In this document: positions 23,777-30,554 of the stretch, piece after piece
How positions within the stretch are numbered: the stretch's first letter is position 1
Layout of the letters: every line of letters starts with the position of its first letter
Source: a virus
Virus record (IMG/VR): IMGVR_UViG_3300032224_000289
Location: 1-37,972 of that record
Strand: one strand, 5' to 3'
Length of the DNA: 37,972 nt
Position numbers and translations under genes: made by a program
Notes under the pieces: generated by a model
The model's input: only the letters and a program-made list of their open reading frames with translations
Databases searched by the model: none
What the model was told of the DNA's origin: nothing

Positions 23777-24874
23777 ATGGCAACAACATACCGTTACTTA
23801 TTAGCCGACCTTGTAACAAATCAAATCATTGCAGAATTACCTTTAACTGGCGTTTCATTTACCCAACAACTTAATCAGGCTGGAACATTACAAGGGCATT
23901 TGCTTTTATCTGGTGTTAATGCAAATGGTTTAAATGTTGATGCATCAACAATTCCTGGTCGTAATGTTATTTATGTAGATAGAGATAATGTTATTGTTTG
24001 GGGCGGTGTTATTTGGGGGCGTGAATACAACTCAACATCACAAACTCTTACAATTACCGCACGCGAATTTATATCTTATTTTGAACGCAGAAGAATAAAT
24101 ACAACAACGGCTTATACTGCAACAGACCAATTAACAATTGCGCGCAATCTTATAGATAATGCACAAACGCAAACATATGGAAATATAGGACTTATTTATA
24201 ACACAAAAGGACAAACAACTTCTGGAATACTTATTGACCGTGTTTATTATAGTTATGAATTAAAATCTGTATTTCAGGCTATTCAAGATTTATCAAGGCA
24301 AACTACTGGTTTTGATTTTAGTGTTGATGTTTATTATGAAAGTGGTTCAATAATAAAAGCATTTAACACATATTATCCAAAAACAGGTACAAGTTATTCT
24401 ACTGATAATCCTTATGCAGTTGTATTTAATATGCCCGGAAATATTGTTGAATATGTATATCCAGAAGATGGTTCAATAGCCGCTAATAAGATTTATACAT
24501 TGGGCGCAGGTTCTAATGAAGGCAAATTAATATCTATTGCAACAGATTCAACTAAACTTACAAATGGTTGGGCGTTATTAGAAGACCAAGCAAACTATTC
24601 AGATATAACTGATATTGATGTACTTAATGATTTAGCAACAGGTCGCGTTAATGCGTTAAGTTATCCGCCAACAACTATTAAAGTAATTGTTCCAGCGTAT
24701 GAAGCACCTGTATTTGGCACATATAAAGTTGGTGATAGCGCAAGATTGATAATTACAGATAGTCGTTTTCCAAACACATTAGATGCGGTTTATCGTATTG
24801 TAGGATTATCGGTACAACCTGGTGAAGATGGTCCTGAAAGAGTTACAGTCACACTTACAACTGGCACGGAGTAA
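23777..24874 (+). CDS. Tail hub/baseplate protein (gp37-like)
   Basis: The 365-aa protein starts TTYRYLLADLVTNQIIAELPL and includes FTQQLNQAGTLQGHLLL, VIVWGGVIWGREYNS, TITAREFISYFERR and, near the end, VSVQPGEDGPERVTVTL. This pattern is that of siphovirus gp27-like hub proteins of the ReqiPepy6 gp37 type, which form the central tail-tip assembly. It usually follows the distal tail gene directly; here four or five fibre-type genes intervene. An AGGAGG site is present. Confidence 0.8.
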   Translation: MATTYRYLLADLVTNQIIAELPLTGVSFTQQLNQAGTLQGHLLLSGVNANGLNVDASTIPGRNVIYVDRDNVIVWGGVIWGREYNSTSQTLTITAREFISYFERRRINTTTAYTATDQLTIARNLIDNAQTQTYGNIGLIYNTKGQTTSGILIDRVYYSYELKSVFQAIQDLSRQTTGFDFSVDVYYESGSIIKAFNTYYPKTGTSYSTDNPYAVVFNMPGNIVEYVYPEDGSIAANKIYTLGAGSNEGKLISIATDSTKLTNGWALLEDQANYSDITDIDVLNDLATGRVNALSYPPTTIKVIVPAYEAPVFGTYKVGDSARLIITDSRFPNTLDAVYRIVGLSVQPGEDGPERVTVTLTTGTE

Positions 24875-24876
24875 AA

Positions 24877-25092
24877 ATGGCATTTATTAACCAACCACCT
24901 GATTTGCGTGCAATTTTTGATGATTTAAATGACCGTTTGCGCAAACTTGAAACTGCTGTGCGATTTACTTTTCCTAATGTAACTACTGACCCTACAAATC
25001 CTCGTAAAGGTGATGCTTGGTTAAATACAACAACAAACCAAGCAAAGATTGTGGATAGTTCTGGTACTGTTAGAGTTATTACTTGGACATAA
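24877..25092 (+). CDS. Small minor tail protein, 71 aa
   Basis: The product MAFINQPPDLRAIFDDL has a helical start followed by KGDAWLNTTTNQAKIVDSSG, a motif typical of short tail-tip proteins with a terminal β-hairpin (N...A.I.DSSGTVRVI). It follows the hub gene after two bases. It is probably a small fibre or hub plug. Confidence 0.65.
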   Translation: MAFINQPPDLRAIFDDLNDRLRKLETAVRFTFPNVTTDPTNPRKGDAWLNTTTNQAKIVDSSGTVRVITWT

Positions 25093-25101
25093 AGGATTAT
25101 T

Positions 25102-25296
25102 ATGAGTACAAACGAATGGGCTGGCTTAGCCGTTAGCGTTACCACATTAGTTGGTGCAACTGCTATGAGCGTACGCCATTTAGTTAAGCATTATCTATCC
25201 GAATTGCGCCCTAATTCTGGGTCAAGTTTAAAAGACCAAGTGCAAAGATTAGAGGACAAAGTGGACACTCTTTACCAGATATTAATACAAAAATGA
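25102..25296 (+). CDS. Holin-like single-span membrane protein, 64 aa
   Basis: One hydrophobic segment (WAGLAVSVTTLVGATAMSV) near the N-terminus is followed by a coiled-coil tail (LKDQVQRLEDKVDTLYQI). Short proteins of this kind, directly upstream of a lysin, act as holins or as partners of a second holin in actinophages. The stop overlaps the lysin start by four bases. Confidence 0.6.
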   Translation: MSTNEWAGLAVSVTTLVGATAMSVRHLVKHYLSELRPNSGSSLKDQVQRLEDKVDTLYQILIQK

Positions 25297-25745
25297 CTTC
25301 ACCACTTGCTATTGCTAAATCACAAATTGGTTATCAGGAAACTGGTAATAATGACACTATGTACGGCAAATGGTACGGATTAAATAATGAACCGTGGTGC
25401 GCAATGTTTATTTCTTGGTGTTTTGCGCAAGTAGGACAAAGTGAATTAATTGCAGCACAAAGTAAAAAAGGGTTTGCTTCTTGTGACGCTGGACTAAAAT
25501 GGTTTACAAAGAAAAATAAAATTGTTCCAGTAGGTCAGGCAAAGGCTGGCGATATTGTATTTTTTCAATTTGATGATGATGCGCAACCAGACCATGTTGG
25601 TATTGTTACAAGTAACGATGGTAAAGGTACGCTTAGAACAATTGAAGGTAACACTTCCGAAGGTAAAGGTTCACAATCTAATGGTGATGGCGTGTATGCT
25701 AAGAAGCGTGCCTATTCATTAGTAATGGGTATAGCAAGACCATAA
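25293..25745 (+). CDS. CHAP-domain endolysin
   Basis: The entire 150-aa protein is a CHAP amidase/peptidase: Cys36 in NEPWCAMFISWC, His101 in QPDHVGIVTS and GDIVFFQF, followed by TIEGNTSEGKGSQSNGDGV. It cleaves peptidoglycan cross-links or amides from inside. No cell-wall-binding domain or signal peptide follows, so release depends on a holin. It sits between two membrane-protein genes, forming a lysis cassette. Confidence 0.92.
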   Translation: MTSPLAIAKSQIGYQETGNNDTMYGKWYGLNNEPWCAMFISWCFAQVGQSELIAAQSKKGFASCDAGLKWFTKKNKIVPVGQAKAGDIVFFQFDDDAQPDHVGIVTSNDGKGTLRTIEGNTSEGKGSQSNGDGVYAKKRAYSLVMGIARP

Positions 25746-25753
25746 GGAGATAT

Positions 25754-26014
25754 ATGAAAATCAAACTTGATAATAACAAAAAGCAAATGCTTAAAAGTTA
25801 TCTTCGCGCAGTTGCGGCATCAGCCGTTGTATTGGTTCTAGCATTAGTTACAGATATTCGTCCAGAATTAGCCGTATTACTCGGAGCAGTTTTGGCGCCT
25901 TTGGCTAAATGGTTTGACCCTACGGAAACAGATTTTGGCATTATTGCTCAAAAGTCTATGGAAGATATTAAAAAGGTGGCTAAAAGGTCACCTCGCAAGA
26001 AAAAAACTGAATAG
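25754..26014 (+). CDS. Holin, two transmembrane helices
   Basis: An 86-aa protein with a basic start, then AAASAVVLVLALVTDI-like and ELAVLLGAVLAPLAKWF segments (two likely membrane spans), and a highly basic tail ending RSPRKKKTE. Both the AAGGAGATAT site and its place just after the lysin fit a holin that times lysis. The next gene is separated by a hairpin. Confidence 0.8.
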   Translation: MKIKLDNNKKQMLKSYLRAVAASAVVLVLALVTDIRPELAVLLGAVLAPLAKWFDPTETDFGIIAQKSMEDIKKVAKRSPRKKKTE

Positions 26015-26017
26015 CGT

Positions 26018-26061
26018 TTTGCCTAGGCGATAACATTGGGGAAGATTATCGTCTAGGCAAA
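26018..26061 (+). promoter_or_regulatory. Long hairpin before HNH gene; overlaps its ribosome binding site
   Basis: A 16-bp stem with one G·U pair (26018-26033 with 26046-26061) encloses CATTGGGGAAGA. The right arm ends in AAA of AAAGGCATATATG, so the ribosome binding site of the HNH gene is partly at its foot. There is no T-run. It could stop transcription of the structural operon, slow HNH translation, or be part of a mobile unit's edge. Confidence 0.6.
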
Positions 26062-26068
26062 GGCATAT

Positions 26069-26476
26069 ATGGATATTGTTAGAAGGTTCAAATCTAAAGT
26101 CTTAATTGTTAATGAGTGCTGGATATGGAAAGCCTCTAAATTAAAAAATGGTTATGGTTTATTTACTGATGAAAATGGTAAAACCGTAACTGCTCACAGA
26201 TGGTCTTATCATAAGTTTGTGGAAGATATACCAAGCGGTTTGGTAATAGACCATATATGCCGCAACCCTAGTTGTGTTAATCCAAACCACTTACAAGCAA
26301 TATCTCAATCTAATAATATAAAGAGAAGTTTGCTGGTTAAAGCAAGAAGCGCCAGAACACATTGTAAAAATGGACACGAATTTACGCCAGAAAATACTAG
26401 ATATGTAAAAGGGCAACGCGGTAGAAGATGTGCCACTTGCGCTTATACCTCAAAACTTAATTCAAAACGCGGTTAA
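26069..26476 (+). CDS. HNH homing-type endonuclease, 135 aa
   Basis: The sequence carries an NUMOD4-like opening (NECWIWKASKLKNGYGLF), then HRWSYHKFVEDIPSGLVIDH, ICRNPSCVNPNHLQAIS, and a C-terminal CxxC...CATC zinc pair. The ID-H...C....CVNP.HL core is the HNH active site of homing nucleases. It stands alone between the lysis cassette and small early genes, after a hairpin, as expected of an inserted selfish gene. It may spread by cutting related phages that lack it. Confidence 0.88.
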   Translation: MDIVRRFKSKVLIVNECWIWKASKLKNGYGLFTDENGKTVTAHRWSYHKFVEDIPSGLVIDHICRNPSCVNPNHLQAISQSNNIKRSLLVKARSARTHCKNGHEFTPENTRYVKGQRGRRCATCAYTSKLNSKRG

Positions 26477-26544
26477 TATCCTTTCGTAAATACGAGCGTG
26501 CATACTTTTGCGTGTATGATTTGTTTAACGAGGAAGGGAAAGAT

Positions 26545-26787
26545 ATGTCACTAGCAGATAAAATAGAAAGTGCGGTACAAGAACGCAGAAAGCCTAGTAA
26601 CTTTTGTGCGTATCAGGCTATGTACGATGCACTAAGCCCAGAAAATAAAAAGGCTCTTGATAATGCGTGGGAAAAAGGTTACTCAACAAACATTATTTTA
26701 ACTGCGTTGCGTTCAGAAGGCATTAAGTCCAGCAACGAGTCAATAAGAGCACATAGAAACGGCTTGTGTAAATGCAAGAACAAATAA
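26545..26787 (+). CDS. Small early protein with Cys-rich end, 80 aa
   Basis: The start at 26545 follows AGGAAGGGAAAG; an upstream TTG/ATG reading would use no such site. The product reads SLADKIESAVQERRKPSNF, then DALSPENKKALDNAWEKGY and a CKCKNK tail. The AxxxxLxxxGIxxSxxSIRAHRNG stretch looks like a helix-turn-helix for DNA binding. Its 3' end overlaps the following gene by 16 bases. A TATGAT box at 26515-26520 and a CATAC...GTATG inverted repeat stand just upstream and may be a promoter/operator. Confidence 0.65.
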   Translation: MSLADKIESAVQERRKPSNFCAYQAMYDALSPENKKALDNAWEKGYSTNIILTALRSEGIKSSNESIRAHRNGLCKCKNK

Positions 26788-27038
26788 AAGAAATTTTAGA
26801 ACAACGCCAAATGCATCACGGCGATTTCTATTTTAATTTCTTAACCATAGGCAAAATATGGGGTGCTTTATTAGGTACGGAACCCATAGAACCCTACAAA
26901 GTTGGTTTAATGATGGACGCATTTAAAACCGTGCGTGCATTTAATAATCCACAACACGAAGATAACTGGTTAGACAAAGTTGGTTATACCCAACACGCAC
27001 GCAGTTCTGCCTTCTATGATGTAGGAAAGAAAAAATGA
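26772..27038 (+). CDS. DUF6378-like protein, 88 aa
   Basis: The pattern EILEQRQMHHGDFYFNFLTI, IWGALLG, PYKVGLMMDAFKTVRAF and DNWLDKVGYTQHA matches a phage family (DUF6378) whose members share RxxxHGDF, the VALMM helix and DN..D..GY. Function is not established; the His/Asp pairs hint at nucleotide or metal binding, as in small nucleotide pyrophosphatases. The stop overlaps the next start. Confidence 0.8.
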   Translation: MQEQIKEILEQRQMHHGDFYFNFLTIGKIWGALLGTEPIEPYKVGLMMDAFKTVRAFNNPQHEDNWLDKVGYTQHARSSAFYDVGKKK

Positions 27039-28069
27039 CACTTGAACAACGCTTTAGCAACCTGCCAGAAGGCATAGAGTCCGAAGATGTAAAAGAATTA
27101 CGGCAAGCATTAGTTCGTATTCAAAAACAACTTAAAGATGCAAAGAACCGTACAGAAGAATTAGTTCAAGCGACTATTCAAAGTGCGCACGATGCCACTT
27201 TGGCTATGGGTCCAATTAAACCTGTTCCAGTACCTACTGCGGATAAACGTAAAAAAGGTAATGAAGTTGCTTTATGGCATTTAACTGATTGGCAAGGTGC
27301 TAAAAAAACAACTACTTATAACTCACAAGTTATGCGTAAACGTGTTATGGAGTTTGTAGATAAAGCACACCGTATTACAGAAGTACAAAGAGCAGACCAC
27401 CCAGTTAAAGATGCAGTTGTATTGTTTGGCGGAGATATGGTTGAAGGTTTATTTAACTATCCTGCACAACTACACGAAGTAGATGCCACTTTATTTGAAC
27501 AATATGTAACCGTATCTCGTTTAATTACCGACACTATTAGGCGTGCATTAACTATCTATGAAAATGTTTTAGTTGTCGCGGAATGGGGTAATCACGGACG
27601 CATTGGTAATAAAAGAGCAGATGTACCACGCAACGATAATATTGACCGTATGTGCTACGAATTGGCACGGCAGTTATTAGCAGATGAAAAGCGTTTAACT
27701 TGGCAAGATTGTCCAGATGATGTACAAAGAGTTGAAATTGGTGCTTATCGTGCTTTACTTATACACGGTGATGAAGTAGGCAGAAACGGATTTGCTTCAC
27801 CTACTGCCATTGTTCAACACGCTAATCGTTGGCGGTCTGGTGCGTATCCGTGGGAGTTTAGAGATGTTTATGTGGGTCATTACCACACACACGCCTGTTG
27901 GCCAATGGCAAACGGATTAGGTTCTATTTATCAAACAGGTAGCACAGAAAGTGATAATAGATATGCCAGAGATTTACTGGCGGCAAGTGCTATTCCTAGT
28001 CAGCGTTTGCACTTTATTGACCCAGTTAGAGGCAGAGTTACTGCCGAATACAAAGTGTGGTTGGATTAA
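27035..28069 (+). CDS. Calcineurin-like metallophosphoesterase, 344 aa
   Basis: After a helical N-terminus (residues 1-75) come the five family motifs: LTDWQG near 83 (usually D-x-H, here D-W-Q), VLFGGDMVEG, EWGNHGR, LIHGDEV and VGHYHTH. The histidines and aspartates bind two metals. Many phages encode such an enzyme near replication genes; nuclease (SbcD/Mre11-like) or phosphodiesterase activity is likely, but the substrate cannot be told. The stop codon overlaps the end of an opposing small gene. Confidence 0.88.
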   Translation: MTLEQRFSNLPEGIESEDVKELRQALVRIQKQLKDAKNRTEELVQATIQSAHDATLAMGPIKPVPVPTADKRKKGNEVALWHLTDWQGAKKTTTYNSQVMRKRVMEFVDKAHRITEVQRADHPVKDAVVLFGGDMVEGLFNYPAQLHEVDATLFEQYVTVSRLITDTIRRALTIYENVLVVAEWGNHGRIGNKRADVPRNDNIDRMCYELARQLLADEKRLTWQDCPDDVQRVEIGAYRALLIHGDEVGRNGFASPTAIVQHANRWRSGAYPWEFRDVYVGHYHTHACWPMANGLGSIYQTGSTESDNRYARDLLAASAIPSQRLHFIDPVRGRVTAEYKVWLD

Positions 28070-28152
28070 ATCGGATTATCTAAAGTTGAATCAATTGCAT
28101 CATCAATGGTGCGTGTGTGCTCTTTAGAACAAGAACCACACTCTTTGCACAT
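28066..28152 (-). CDS. 28-aa CxxC microprotein, minus strand
   Basis: Read on the minus strand, ATG at 28152-28150 gives MCKECGSCSKEHTRTIDDAI and ends LDNPI. It has cysteines at positions 2, 5 and 8, and a histidine. Its start overlaps the stop of the upstream minus gene (TAATG), and its stop overlaps the end of the metallophosphoesterase gene. Zinc binding is suggested. The coupling is the main reason to accept it. Confidence 0.5.
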   Translation of the reverse strand: MCKECGSCSKEHTRTIDDAIDSTLDNPI

Positions 28153-28388
28153 TATTCTTCATCTTCAAAATCATCGCCATAATCAGCTGTAATTAGGCGC
28201 ATATTAGATACATCAATTCCGCTTTGTTTGCATTGTTCCATTGCCTCTTTAAATGCAGATAGACAACGATTTGAAATATCATCAATCATGTCTGGGTAAC
28301 CTGCTTCTGTTCCAATTTCCACAGTTAAACCACCACAACGAATTGCCACTTGTGAGTATGCAGGTTTTGGAAGAGGGGTATTAGCCAT
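28152..28388 (-). CDS. Hypothetical minus-strand protein, 78 aa
   Basis: The product begins MANTPLPKPAYSQVAIRCGG, continues TVEIGTEAGYPDMIDDISNR and a helical CLSAFKEAMEQCKQ, then ends in an acidic DYGDDFEDEE. It is one of only two genes on the minus strand and probably starts a separate transcript from the promoter at 28389-28425. Comparable short acidic proteins in phages act as inhibitors or DNA mimics, but nothing here proves that. Confidence 0.7.
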   Translation of the reverse strand: MANTPLPKPAYSQVAIRCGGLTVEIGTEAGYPDMIDDISNRCLSAFKEAMEQCKQSGIDVSNMRLITADYGDDFEDEE

Positions 28389-28425
28389 AGCAGAAGTATA
28401 GGCACGCCTTAGCGTGAGTTAGCAA
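28389..28425 (-). promoter_or_regulatory. Minus-strand promoter with palindromic operator
   Basis: On the minus strand TTGCTA (28425-28420) and TATACT (28400-28395) are 19 bases apart. The start codon lies six bases after the -10 box, so the transcript would be leaderless or nearly so. Between the boxes is the inverted repeat CACGCTAAGGCGTG (28403-28416), well placed for a repressor. Confidence 0.45.
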
Positions 28426-29290
28426 AACCTTGTGCGTGTTGCGTGGAACGAACAAATGCCGACTCTAGCCTTTAAATGCCTATTTAAGCCACTTATGTAC
28501 AAGTGCTATACCTGACTATGCAACGGCGTTTAAAGGTCGCTTAACGGCGTTATAGAGGCGTTAAAAACACCCTCTAAAACCCACTTCGGCGTGGTGTGAT
28601 AGACTCCTCTCATAACTAAATAGTGGTTTTAGAAATCCAGAGAATCCGTTACCCGAGTAATCGGCAGTGGCACTCCCACAACTTCGGCTCAGGAAAGTAA
28701 ATTACCCACACGAACCTAGACAACTAAATAGCAAGACAAGAACTCGGTGAAGGCATCGGCATAACGCGTACGCACCGCACCGCTCTGGCGAGTTTGAGTT
28801 TTGCTATTGACATATAGATGGAACGAATAAATGGCACACACGACAATTACCGTGGCATTTATTTACATGTAACCAGTAACAACACCAAAGTCCGTTACAA
28901 GCCAGCACAATCCGTTAGTCGCTATTAATTACGCTAACAGAATTTAGGCACAGTAACGGTATTCGGCAAGGTAAGCAATTAGCCGATGTAACACTTTTGG
29001 CAGAGTTATGACCCACAAAATAACGGAACGCACGCAACGGATAAGTCCTTGGACAATGTGACAAGAAAAGGCACCCACAGTAGTTGCTAATCAGCGCACT
29101 CCTAATAAAAGTGAAGGACTCAATGGTGAACTATCCATAGAAAGCGGTTTGGCAAACCGCCAGTAATACACACATTACAACAGAGTAATTGTCTAGGGAC
29201 GCACAAATTCCGAAACCACGCTAACACTAAAAGTTAGTGTGGTCTTACGGCATTAGGCACGCCGTAACTGATGATGGAACGCCTTAACTG
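28426..29290. ncRNA. Candidate large structured RNA or origin/regulatory region (no gene)
   Basis: About 0.9 kb has no convincing open frame on either strand, in a genome otherwise nearly fully coding. GC content is visibly higher than in neighbouring genes (lines range up to 58%). Many small inverted repeats are present: 28553-28558/28571-28576, a CCAC-TTCGGC-GTGG hairpin near 28581, 28826-28833/28856-28863, 28963-28967/28982-28986, 29144-29150/29154-29160, 29216-29225/29233-29242 and 29245-29251/29261-29267. CCGTTA/TAACGG words recur at least eight times. The size and lake-phage character recall GOLLD/ROOL-type giant RNAs, but I cannot match a consensus. A replication or packaging locus is the alternative. 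Confidence 0.4.
29216..29267 (+). promoter_or_regulatory. Tandem hairpins before first early gene
   Basis: Two hairpins follow each other closely: 29216-29225/29233-29242 (10 bp with a G·U pair) and 29245-29251/29261-29267 (TTACGGC/GCCGTAA). Together they form the downstream edge of the noncoding region, 37 bases before the first early gene. No T-run follows. They may form a terminal domain of an RNA or a leader. Confidence 0.5.
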
Positions 29291-29304
29291 AAAGGGACAA
29301 ACAA

Positions 29305-29496
29305 ATGGCAATGACAAAAAACGACTACAAATTAATTGCTGCGGTAATTAGTTCAATTAGAGGCAGTAATACAGAGTGCGACCAAATAGCCGACTCATTA
29401 ACTTGGCGGTTTATTGGCGCACTAGAAGCCGAGTACCCACGCTTTAATCGCAACACATTTAAAAATGCGTGTGGCTATCAAGAAATAAACGCATAA
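29305..29496 (+). CDS. First early-operon protein, 63 aa
   Basis: The gene starts with GAAAGGGACAAACAAATG. The product (AMTKNDYKLIAAVISSIRG, SLTWRFIGALEAEYPRFNR) is helical and ends NACGYQEINA. Short proteins of the form NDYxxIAxxI...LA..L....PRFDxxxFxxACG are common in phage early regions, with no known role. It lies immediately after the 0.9-kb noncoding region, so it is likely the first gene read from an early promoter there. Confidence 0.75.
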   Translation: MAMTKNDYKLIAAVISSIRGSNTECDQIADSLTWRFIGALEAEYPRFNRNTFKNACGYQEINA

Positions 29497-29525
29497 ATAA
29501 ACGCACTACAAATTGTCTGCAAATC

Positions 29526-29541
29526 GTAGGCAGTTTTTTAA
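29526..29541 (+). repeat. 16-base repeat, copy 1
   Basis: GTAGGCAGTTTTTTAA is identical to 30570-30585. Here a weak CTGC...GCAG stem precedes the T-run, so it may be a small attenuator. It lies between two early genes, directly before a GAAAGGGACAAA ribosome binding region. Confidence 0.6.
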
Positions 29542-29557
29542 GAAAGGGACAAATCAA

Positions 29558-29980
29558 ATGGCACTAAATTGGGACATAACTAAATGCAATAAAATGCTAG
29601 AACTACAAAGCGATACAGAATGGCCAATAACTAACGCACTTATCTGGTTAACAATGGGCGTTGATTTAGGCGAAATCACCGAAAAAAACATTGGTGAGTT
29701 TTATGCCAGAGTTAAGTTATGGGAAGCGATACAAGGCGGCATGATTAAGGACGACAAATTAGATGATGTTTATTTATCATTTGAAGATGTTCGCAAACGC
29801 ATTGGTTTAACAACTAATGTTTCAGATGTATCACGCACTAAATTCATTAACCGTGTAAAGCGTATGATGACCGAAAATCGTTTCGGTACAAGTAACCGAT
29901 TAACACAAACAGAGATAGACGCTATTTTGGCAAACGCCAAATTAGTAGCAGAAAAGAAAATGAAAGGGGCTAACGCATAA
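29558..29980 (+). CDS. Hypothetical early protein, 140 aa
   Basis: ATG 29558 is preceded by AGAAAGGGACAAATCAA; the upstream TTG would begin inside the intergenic repeat. The helical sequence includes WDITKCNKMLELQSDTEWP, IGEFYARVKLWEAIQGGM and RKRIGLTTNVSDVSRTKF. It ends in a basic KKMKGANA. I recognise no domain. The stop overlaps the next start (TAATG), so it belongs to the same operon. Confidence 0.75.
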   Translation: MALNWDITKCNKMLELQSDTEWPITNALIWLTMGVDLGEITEKNIGEFYARVKLWEAIQGGMIKDDKLDDVYLSFEDVRKRIGLTTNVSDVSRTKFINRVKRMMTENRFGTSNRLTQTEIDAILANAKLVAEKKMKGANA

Positions 29981-30183
29981 TGAGTAATACACGTAAATTC
30001 AATATAACTGTTCAATTAACTGGAAATGACGGTAACGCATTTGCAATTATGGCGGCAGTTAAGAAAGCAATCGTTGCGGCTGGCGCAACACCAGAACAAG
30101 TTAGTCAATACACAATGGACAGTATGAGTGGAGATTACGACAATCTTCTTCGTACTGCTATGGAATGGGTTGAGGTTCAATAA
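29980..30183 (+). CDS. Small phage protein of the NITVQLTG-DGNAF type, 67 aa
   Basis: The sequence FNITVQLTGNDGNAFAIMAA and SGDYDNLLRTAMEWVEV fits a widespread small phage protein with a VQLTGxDGNAF start and a SGDYDxLLxxxxxWV end. The biochemical role is unknown. Overlaps on both sides couple it to its neighbours. Confidence 0.75.
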   Translation: MSNTRKFNITVQLTGNDGNAFAIMAAVKKAIVAAGATPEQVSQYTMDSMSGDYDNLLRTAMEWVEVQ

Positions 30184-30398
30184 TGGGAAATCTAATCCAA
30201 TTACCAAGACAGTGCAGTTGCGTATCTGTTCCAGTAACAGATATTGAATCCGATTTGGCGTTTATATTGTTGGCGCCAGATATATTCGCTAGAGCAATTG
30301 CTTCTAAAAATATAGAAATGGCAATGAAAATAACAGACCAGTTAATTGAGAGTAGTAACGCTCTCGGTCTGTACACAATCCACAAATCACACTCATAG
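30183..30398 (+). CDS. Hypothetical early protein, 71 aa
   Basis: The product begins GNLIQLPRQCSCVSVPVTD, followed by an amphipathic helix (IFARAIASKNIEMAMKITDQL). It overlaps the preceding gene by one base. The two cysteines near the start could be redox- or metal-active. No family recognised. Confidence 0.6.
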   Translation: MGNLIQLPRQCSCVSVPVTDIESDLAFILLAPDIFARAIASKNIEMAMKITDQLIESSNALGLYTIHKSHS

Positions 30399-30409
30399 AA
30401 AGGGACACA

Positions 30410-30547
30410 ATGAAAAGCGATTTGGAATGGGTATTAACTAGGTTGCATAGCATTCTTACTACTGATAAAAGCGAAGAAGATAAGTTACGCACAATCACCG
30501 AAGTAGTTAATGCGTGGGCGAACGAAATTAGTTTGCCACTTAATTAA
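30410..30547 (+). CDS. Small helical protein, 45 aa
   Basis: A short frame, MKSDLEWVLTRLHSIL, then EEDKLRTITEVVNAWANEI, follows AGAAAGGGACACA and ends at TAA 30545-30547. It reads as two amphipathic helices and is likely a real gene because of its consensus ribosome binding region and tight spacing. The function is unknown. Confidence 0.6.
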   Translation: MKSDLEWVLTRLHSILTTDKSEEDKLRTITEVVNAWANEISLPLN

Positions 30548-30554
30548 AGGCGAA

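Noticed and set aside
28801-28831. TTGACA at 28807 as a forward -35 box
   Set aside because: No acceptable -10 box at the proper spacing; the downstream sequence is arm of a hairpin.
28456-28872. Short frames of 19 and 13 codons after TGGAACGAA elements
   Set aside because: They lack a good ribosome binding site, have no recognisable sequence and lie within the likely structured region. Kept only as a finding about the repeat.
29261-29295. CTGATGA followed by GAAAG, resembling a hammerhead ribozyme core
   Set aside because: The required GAAA after stem II and the third stem with a cleavage triplet are not in register. The second CTGATGA at 30620 is simply an arm of a perfect hairpin.
28426-29304. 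tRNA or tmRNA genes
   Set aside because: I looked for a T-loop GTTCGA-type motif with acceptor stem and for a tmRNA tag frame, and found none convincing.
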